Below, in pieces: positions 30,201 through 35,124 of a DNA stretch of 35,124 nt. Each line of letters opens with the position of its first letter. The stretch's first letter is position 1. The DNA lies in the IMG/VR virus record IMGVR_UViG_3300014838_000687, positions 1 to 35,124 of that record. One strand, given 5' to 3'. The stretch comes from a virus. Position numbers and translations under genes: made by a program. The notes beneath the pieces were generated by a model that searched no databases, was not told the origin of the DNA, and was given only the letters and a program-made list of their open reading frames with translations.

Positions 30201-30497
30201 ATGACCCGGAAGACGGACGCACCCGCCGATGGGGTAGCCGCCCCGGAAACACCCCCGGGCACCGTCGCGGAGGTGACGATCTTCCGCCGGGGCGTTGGCT
30301 ACGAGTTCCACATCGAGTACCGGGATCAGCCAGCTAAAGACGTCCCGCTCAATGTCCTCACGCTGCTGGCCGCAAAACGCCGCGCGTCGGCTTATATGGG
30401 CCAGTACGGATACGAGGCGTCGGGCCCTGACTGGCATCTGGATAAGGACGCCAACCCGACGGGGGCGTCCAGGCTGTTCCACCGGGCGGCGCCGTGA
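30201..30497 (+). CDS. First gene of the transfer-like operon, hypothetical (98 aa)
   Basis: The ATG at 30201 is preceded by AGGAAG at a long distance, so translation may be modest. The 98-residue product has a Pro/Ala-rich start, a beta-rich middle (VTIFRRGVGYEFHIEYRDQP) and a helix with KRRASAYMGQYGY. No membrane segment. It is coupled to the exported protein that follows by a GTGA overlap. Not recognised; by position it may be a regulator or cytosolic accessory factor of the transfer machine. Confidence 0.6.
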   Translation: MTRKTDAPADGVAAPETPPGTVAEVTIFRRGVGYEFHIEYRDQPAKDVPLNVLTLLAAKRRASAYMGQYGYEASGPDWHLDKDANPTGASRLFHRAAP

Positions 30498-31054
30498 ACC
30501 GCAAGGCCGGAGCGGCCATCGCCACCATCACCGTTGCGGGCGGGCTGGTGGTCGCGTGTGCTCACGTCACCCACAGTGTTACTCACGCGAGTAAGCCAGC
30601 GGCCTCCGCGTCACCGTCAGCAGCTCCGGTCAGCCCGCCCGCGGTGATCTACAAGTACCTGCCGTTCGGCCAGGCCCAGTTCAACGCGGCGTACACCGCG
30701 GCCGGGCACGCCGGGGCCCAGTACGAGACGTTCTCCTACACCGACACCCCGGCCTCCTACGGCTCCCGGATCGCCCCGTACGTAACGCCCGGCTACCTGA
30801 CCGCGCTGGAGCAAACGTTCGGGAACGCGCAGGCGACCGCGGCCAGGGGTAAGGCGAAAGAGCAGTCGAGTGCGATGGCGGCGGTCACGTCGATGCGCGC
30901 GTTCGGCCCGACGAGCATCACCTTCATCACGTACATCAAGCAGGCCGATCCGGTCACCCAGGACAGCGGCGACTACGCGATCACCGTGCAGACCACCGAC
31001 GGAAAGCAGTGGCTGGTGTCGGAGATAGCCCCCGCTTCGGAAGGCAACTCATGA
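30494..31054 (+). CDS. Exported/lipoprotein with TcpC/VirB8-like domain
   Basis: A GTG start overlaps the previous stop. Residues 1-22 form a signal segment ending VVAC (possible lipidation at Cys22), followed by a Ser/Ala/Pro linker. The domain (~55-186) has the helix-then-strands pattern of NTF2-like TcpC/VirB8 proteins: a helical AYTAAGHAGAQYETF part, YVTPGYLTALEQTF, and ITVQTTDGKQWLVSEIAPAS at the end. Such proteins scaffold Gram-positive conjugation channels at the outer membrane face. The call is moderately sure and fits the genes downstream. Confidence 0.6.
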   Translation: MNRKAGAAIATITVAGGLVVACAHVTHSVTHASKPAASASPSAAPVSPPAVIYKYLPFGQAQFNAAYTAAGHAGAQYETFSYTDTPASYGSRIAPYVTPGYLTALEQTFGNAQATAARGKAKEQSSAMAAVTSMRAFGPTSITFITYIKQADPVTQDSGDYAITVQTTDGKQWLVSEIAPASEGNS

Positions 31055-31290
31055 TCACCAAAACGGAAGCGCCCCAGGACCAGAAGCCGAAGCGCACGCC
31101 GCCGGACTGGCCAACCTACCGCGGTTACGGCGGGATCGCGCTGGCCACCCTGCTCGCCTTCTTCATTACAGCGCGGGCAACCGGTGACGCCCAGGTCGTC
31201 TTCATCCTGATCTGGCTCGCGTTCGCAGGCGCCGTCTACCAGTTCACCAAGCACGACCGGCGGCGCAGGGCCGTCAGGGAGGAGAAGTAA
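31051..31290 (+). CDS. Small two-helix membrane protein (79 aa)
   Basis: The ATG overlaps the preceding stop by 4 bases. After a charged start (residues 1-24) there are two hydrophobic segments (about 27-42 and 48-66, GGIALATLLAFFITA and VVFILIWLAFAGAVYQF), then a basic end (KHDRRRRAVREEK) that would lie in the cytoplasm. It is one of the small inner-membrane parts that accompany VirB4-like ATPases in conjugation operons. No family name is certain. Confidence 0.65.
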   Translation: MITKTEAPQDQKPKRTPPDWPTYRGYGGIALATLLAFFITARATGDAQVVFILIWLAFAGAVYQFTKHDRRRRAVREEK

Positions 31291-31544
31291 TGCCCACTCA
31301 CCTCGTGCACGCAGTCGCTGCCGGGTCGAGCATCGTGTCCGGAATCGCCTCCTGGCTGACCGGGACGATCGAGGTCGTTTTCCTGGCGATCATCGCAGTG
31401 ATGGTGGTCAGGTTCCTGTTCAGCAGGCAGTTCATGGCGCTGTTCATCTGGCTGGGGATGGCCGTTGTCGTGGCCATGGTGATGGTCGACCCGTCCATCA
31501 TCACTAGCTTCGCCAAGGAAATCTCTTCCGCCGCGGGTGGCTAA
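31290..31544 (+). CDS. Small two-helix membrane protein, TcpD/VirB2-like (84 aa)
   Basis: Start and preceding stop overlap as TAATG. The 84-residue protein has two membrane helices (about 26-43 and 49-67, VVFLAIIAVMVVRFLF and ALFIWLGMAVVVAMVMV) and a short polar loop (SRQFM). Size, topology and position before a TcpE-like gene resemble TcpD or small pilin-like subunits of Gram-positive conjugation systems. The resemblance is of form, not of specific motif. Confidence 0.55.
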   Translation: MPTHLVHAVAAGSSIVSGIASWLTGTIEVVFLAIIAVMVVRFLFSRQFMALFIWLGMAVVVAMVMVDPSIITSFAKEISSAAGG

Positions 31545-31547
31545 CCC

Positions 31548-32069
31548 ATGGACCTGCCCACCTACTCCAGCATCTGGAAAACCCGGCGGATTATCCACAA
31601 GGTCGAGGACGTCAGGCTGCCGATGCCGGTACCCGCAGACGTGCTGCTCCCGGCCGCGATCTGCTACGCCGCGTGGGACGGGTTCTGGTGGGCGGTCATG
31701 GGGAACGGGCCGTTTTCGGCGCTGGCAGGTCACAGGGCTGGCGTCGCGTTCGGGCTCACGGCCCTGTTTTACGCGCTGCCGCCGTTCTTCGCAGCCAGGG
31801 TCCTCACCCACCCGAACCGCGAGGGCAAAAACGCCGTCCAGGCAGTCCGGTCCGTGATCCGGTTCTACGCCCGGCCCCGGGTGCTTGACGGGTTCGTATC
31901 CAGGCGGCACATCAAGGTGTGGCTCCGAACCAGCCCGGCACCCGCGGACCCTGCCGATAAATGTCAATTTGACATTAACCGGCTGCTCGAAAAGAACCTG
32001 CGCATGTGGGAGGCCGTCCTGAAGGCCATCAAGCGGAGGAAGGGGAAGCATGAAGACGCCGCAGCGTGA
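31548..32069 (+). CDS. TcpE-like conjugal transfer membrane protein (173 aa)
   Basis: The N-terminus YSSIWKTRRIIHKVEDVRLP with PVPADVLLP after it matches the start of TcpE-type proteins. Two membrane segments follow (about 30-45 and 58-84), and then a basic cytoplasmic tail (~95-173) rich in Arg/Lys. TcpE-like proteins are membrane partners of the VirB4-type ATPase in Gram-positive conjugation machines. The VirB4-like gene starts within the last 20 bases of this gene, which supports a shared complex. Confidence 0.7.
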   Translation: MDLPTYSSIWKTRRIIHKVEDVRLPMPVPADVLLPAAICYAAWDGFWWAVMGNGPFSALAGHRAGVAFGLTALFYALPPFFAARVLTHPNREGKNAVQAVRSVIRFYARPRVLDGFVSRRHIKVWLRTSPAPADPADKCQFDINRLLEKNLRMWEAVLKAIKRRKGKHEDAAA

Positions 32070-34494
32070 CGCCGTACCCGTCTGCTACTTCGACGGCCGG
32101 GTCCTGATCACCGCCAGCGAGGCGTGGGCCTACTTTGTGCTGCCGCCGGTCAGCTGGGCGTTCCTGTCCAGTGCCGAAAATGAGCAGCAGATCGCCTCTG
32201 CCGCCGGGGCGTATGCGAATCTGCGCGCACCCGAGCAGGAACTGCCGAAGATGGAGGCCCTGCTCCTCGCGGCGAAAACCTCGAAGATCGCACCGGTCGC
32301 GGAGCTGCACATCCGGACCGCGGCGAAACGCTACTCCGCGCACGACTGGGCTGAGCGCATCCACGGTGGATCAGATACCGACGGCGCCCTCAAGCACCTC
32401 ACCCGTGTGCTGGGCGTTATCTCCGGGCAGGACTTCTGGGAGAAGGTCACCTATCTCGGCGTCCGGCTTGGTGCGCGGCGTTCCGGCAGCCTGATCGAGC
32501 AGCCGTCCGACATGGAGATCGAGAGGTGGACCGGGCTGTCCCGTTCTGCCGGGATCACCCTGGGTGCCTCCGAGCTGCACGCCCGGCATGCGACCGCCGC
32601 GGAGATGGCCTGGCTGATCCGGCACATCGCGCAGGGGCCCGCCCAGGATCTGGTGGCGCTGCCCGGCCAGAAATCGTACGGCCCCGATGACGTCGCCGGC
32701 CTGCTGGACGGGTCGTTCACCGAGACGAAGACCCAGCTGATCCGGGACGCCGCGGACACCACCAGCTACAGCAGCGTTCTCACCTTCGCCTCGTTCCCGA
32801 AGACCATGACCTACCCAAACGGCGGCCCGCCCTGGGCTGTGCTCGCGGACTGGTCGGCTAGCCCGGCGTTCCCGGTGGAATATTCATCGCGGGTAAACCT
32901 GATGGACCCGGCTCAGGTGGACAAGGACATCCGGCACCGGCTGATCAGTATCGATGAGGAGACCGGGCACACGGCCACTGCCGGAGCCCACGTTCCGCTG
33001 GCGCTGTCCGAGCGGGCCGGTGACGCGCAGCACCTCCAGCACGCCCTCCTCACCTCCGGGGACCCACTCGCCTACGCCACCCACCGGCTGATCGTGCCCG
33101 GCGGCAGTGAGCAAGCCTGTGCGCAGCGGGCCCGCGCCGTGATCGAGTTCTGCAACCGGAGCGGCATCCGGCTGGTCGCCCAGCACTACGACCAGCTGCC
33201 CCTGCTCATCGAGACGATCCCGGGTGGCACTGCCCGCGGGAAGCTGCACATGCAGCAGCAGCCGATGACCACCATCGCCGCGGGGATGCCGCAGGCCGCT
33301 GAGTCGCTGGGCGACGGCGAAGGCCCGTACCTGGGCACCGCACGGACCCAGACCGAGAGCCCCGTGCACTGGAGCCCATTCACCGCGGCGCAGCGCGACG
33401 ACCCGACCGTGGCCGCGATCCTGGGCGAGCCGGGCGGCGGCAAGAGCTACCTGACCGGGCGGATCTGCCTGGACTCCGCGGTCACCCGGAACGCCACCGT
33501 GGTGATCATCGACCCGATCAAGCGGGAGATGCGGCAGCTGGCGCCACTGATCGGGGAGGCCGGGCTGCCGGTCAAAGTGATCGCCATCAACGATGATCAC
33601 CCCGGTCTGCTGGACCCGTTCCGGTTCGGCGGCTCGCTCGGGGAGAAGATCCAGCGTGCTGCGGAAGTGCTGATCATGCTGCTGCCCGACACCGTGGGCG
33701 ACAAGGAGAAGGCGTCCCGGCAAGGTGCCATCCTGCGGGCCGTGGAAGCGGTGGCCGATCAGCCGGACGCCTCCCTGACCAGGGTGATCGAGTGGCTGAA
33801 GGCTGAGGCGGAGCGCAGGAAGGACGACGGGTCCCGGATCGAGGAGAACCTAGCCACCGAGCTGGGCACCATGAGCCGGATGCCGCTCGGTTCGCTGTGC
33901 TTCGCGGAAGCTGACGCCGAGAGCCTGGACATTCTCGGGCAGACCACCATCCTCACCTTCAGCGGGCTGGACCTGCCGTCCGCGTCCACCGATCAGGGCA
34001 ATTACCGGATGGCGGAGCGGCTGGCCGTCGCGCTGTTCTACCTGGCGACCGAGCTGGTCCGGGGACTGTTCGCCGCCGACCGGTCCGCCCCGAAGCTGCT
34101 GGCGATCGATGAGGCGTGGGCGCTGACCTCAACCCCGCAAGGCCAGGCGCTGGTGGAGGCGATGAGCCGGATGGGGCGGTCCCACAACATCGCCTTGCTG
34201 CTCGCCTCCCATAACGTGCAGGACTTGCTGGACGAGCGGATCACCGGCTGCATCTCGACGGTGTTCGCGGTCCACTCCCGGGCCGATAAGGAAGTCGCGG
34301 CGGTGCTGGAGCAGCTCGGCATCGAGGATACGCCCGGGAACCGGAATCACCTGGGCGGGCTGCAAACCGGCGAAGCGATCATGCGGGACCTGGACGGGCG
34401 GATCGGGATTGTGCAGATCGATGACGGGGGCCCGCTGTTCCGGCGCGGAATGGACACCAACCCCACCCGGAAGGATAACAATGAATCGGCCTGA
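32050..34494 (+). CDS. VirB4/TcpF-like conjugation ATPase
   Basis: The 814-residue protein is full length for the family. The N-terminal half (~1-400) is the VirB4-type membrane/partner-binding region. The C-terminal RecA-like motor has Walker A GEPGGGKS (459-466), VVIIDPIKREM, a Walker B LLAIDEAW (D687, E688) and an ALLLASHNVQDL sensor segment. Such hexameric ATPases power type IV secretion and conjugation channels. Cysteines are few and no frameshift is seen, so it appears functional. It ends within the start of the DUF2637 gene (14-base overlap). Confidence 0.88.
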   Translation: MKTPQRDAVPVCYFDGRVLITASEAWAYFVLPPVSWAFLSSAENEQQIASAAGAYANLRAPEQELPKMEALLLAAKTSKIAPVAELHIRTAAKRYSAHDWAERIHGGSDTDGALKHLTRVLGVISGQDFWEKVTYLGVRLGARRSGSLIEQPSDMEIERWTGLSRSAGITLGASELHARHATAAEMAWLIRHIAQGPAQDLVALPGQKSYGPDDVAGLLDGSFTETKTQLIRDAADTTSYSSVLTFASFPKTMTYPNGGPPWAVLADWSASPAFPVEYSSRVNLMDPAQVDKDIRHRLISIDEETGHTATAGAHVPLALSERAGDAQHLQHALLTSGDPLAYATHRLIVPGGSEQACAQRARAVIEFCNRSGIRLVAQHYDQLPLLIETIPGGTARGKLHMQQQPMTTIAAGMPQAAESLGDGEGPYLGTARTQTESPVHWSPFTAAQRDDPTVAAILGEPGGGKSYLTGRICLDSAVTRNATVVIIDPIKREMRQLAPLIGEAGLPVKVIAINDDHPGLLDPFRFGGSLGEKIQRAAEVLIMLLPDTVGDKEKASRQGAILRAVEAVADQPDASLTRVIEWLKAEAERRKDDGSRIEENLATELGTMSRMPLGSLCFAEADAESLDILGQTTILTFSGLDLPSASTDQGNYRMAERLAVALFYLATELVRGLFAADRSAPKLLAIDEAWALTSTPQGQALVEAMSRMGRSHNIALLLASHNVQDLLDERITGCISTVFAVHSRADKEVAAVLEQLGIEDTPGNRNHLGGLQTGEAIMRDLDGRIGIVQIDDGGPLFRRGMDTNPTRKDNNESA

Positions 34495-35124
34495 CGCCCG
34501 GCAAACCGTGATCGGCTCCGTAGGTGCCCTCGCGGTCGGCGCGGCGTTCGTCAGCTTCAGCCACACCTACGGGCTCGCTCGTGCTGCTCACCAAACAGCA
34601 ATCGTGGCCGCGGCCTACCCAATCTTGACCGATGTGCTGGTTTTGAGCGCGACGGTGTGCCTGCTCTACGCCGCGAAGCACAAGATCACGAAGGCGGCGC
34701 TGCCCCGGTGGGCGTTCGCGCTGGGGGTGCTGGCGACGGGCGCTGCGAACACCGGGGACTACTTCCGGCCGATCCCCGCGGCGGTTGGTGCTGTCGTGTC
34801 CGGGTGGAGTGCTGTCGCCTTCATCCTCGGGGTGCTGCTCGCGCACTGGTTCAGCGGCGCCACTGAGAATCTGCAAATGCAGAATGATCATGAAGTTAGT
34901 GATCTTCGCGATCTCAAGAATGTCAAAAATGACAATGATCATGAAGTTAGTGATCTTGAGACCAAGGCCGAGCCCGCGACCGAGATTAAAGAAATCTTTA
35001 AAGATCTTGAACCCGCAGCCGTCAGCAGCGCTCCGCAACCGTCCGCCGTCGTCAGCAGCGCTCCGCAACCGTCCGCCGTCGTCAGCAGCGCTCCGCAACC
35101 GTCCGCCGTCGTCAGCAGCGCTCC
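34481..35124 (+). CDS. DUF2637 (SpdB-like) membrane protein, truncated by the window edge
   Basis: The first ~116 residues hold four membrane segments (about 10-28, 44-64, 71-86 and 96-114), with HTYGLARA and a YPILTDVLVL segment characteristic of DUF2637 proteins of actinobacterial plasmids and integrative elements, linked to plasmid spread. The cytoplasmic part is unusual: a low-GC, acidic/basic tail with a repeated NDHEVSDL peptide, then a run of VSSAPQPSAV repeats that leaves the window. At least 214 residues are encoded; the end is missing. Confidence 0.8.
   Translation, partial: MNRPDARQTVIGSVGALAVGAAFVSFSHTYGLARAAHQTAIVAAAYPILTDVLVLSATVCLLYAAKHKITKAALPRWAFALGVLATGAANTGDYFRPIPAAVGAVVSGWSAVAFILGVLLAHWFSGATENLQMQNDHEVSDLRDLKNVKNDNDHEVSDLETKAEPATEIKEIFKDLEPAAVSSAPQPSAVVSSAPQPSAVVSSAPQPSAVVSSA
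34883..34957. repeat. 24-bp direct repeat with GATC sites in the DUF2637 gene
   Basis: AATGATCATGAAGTTAGTGA followed by TCTT (34883-34906) recurs exactly at 34934-34957, 51 bases later and in frame, coding NDHEVSDL twice. Six GATC sites fall between 34886 and 35006, in DNA that is much richer in A and T than the rest of the operon. Confidence 0.9.
35021..35124. repeat. 30-bp tandem repeat at the right edge
   Basis: The unit starting gtcagcagcgctccgcaacc is repeated perfectly three times (35021-35110) and begins a fourth. It is in frame and codes VSSAPQPSAV each time. The window ends inside the array, so copy number is a minimum. Confidence 0.97.

Noticed and set aside
34481-35124. Truncated DUF2637 gene as a pseudogene
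   Set aside because: It is cut only by the window edge; the frame is open through the repeats to the last base.

Overview
The window is a GC-rich stretch that reads like an actinobacterial mobile element. Evidence for an actinobacterial host is the G/C-ending codon use, frequent GTG starts, a DUF2637 (SpdB-like) membrane protein, and phage zinc-finger and DUF6011 families that are common in that phylum. The window opens and closes inside genes. Both edges lie in short in-frame tandem repeats, so the true ends of the element are not seen.

Layout. (1) 1-13.8 kb, minus strand: a tailed-phage morphogenesis operon read right to left. It holds an HK97-type portal, a ClpP-type prohead protease with a duplicated C-terminal domain, a major capsid protein with an N-terminal scaffold-like extension, a possible glycosyltransferase, several beta-rich virion-like proteins, a 1069-residue protein with about 35 copies of a ~20-residue repeat, a gp6-like head-tail connector and a gp10-like neck protein. 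(2) 13.86-15.87 kb, plus strand: a compact seven-gene cassette with its own sigma70-like promoter, lying against the direction of the late operon (moron-like). It includes a small membrane protein, a lipoprotein and two Cys-rich proteins. (3) 15.9-20.7 kb, minus strand: an HNH endonuclease, the large terminase, and a run of small genes including a coiled-coil tail-anchored protein and a collagen-like membrane protein. (4) 20.9-22.0 kb, plus strand: a RecA/RepA-like ATPase with a promoter of the same form as the cassette promoter, followed by a terminator. (5) 22.0-23.1 kb: a putative small terminase flanked by two non-coding regions rich in repeats. The second has G-run inverted iterons around an AT-rich core and is a good replication-origin candidate. 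(6) 23.1-28.7 kb, minus strand: an early/replication operon with a primase-polymerase/helicase, a DUF6011 protein, a phage Dam-type adenine methylase and small proteins, plus two related RNA-like stem-loop elements. (7) 29.0-29.9 kb, minus strand: a tyrosine integrase. (8) 30.2-35.1 kb, plus strand: an operon resembling a Gram-positive conjugation apparatus: a TcpC/VirB8-like exported protein, two small membrane proteins, a TcpE-like protein, a complete VirB4-like ATPase, and a truncated DUF2637 protein.

How the parts fit together. Regions 1-7 look like one temperate phage genome: packaging, capsid, replication, integration. Region 8 looks like part of a type IV secretion machine, which ordinary temperate phages lack. 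Four copies of a 12-bp motif, CTGYTGTACGAC, lie in the non-coding DNA upstream of the phage early operon, upstream of the integrase, and (twice) upstream of the conjugation-like operon. If real operators, they would put the phage and transfer modules under one regulator. The main hypothesis is therefore a phage/conjugative-element hybrid. The main alternative is a prophage lying next to a separate conjugative element, with the boundary near the integrase. No repressor, lysis gene, relaxase or coupling protein was recognised here; they may lie beyond the edges.
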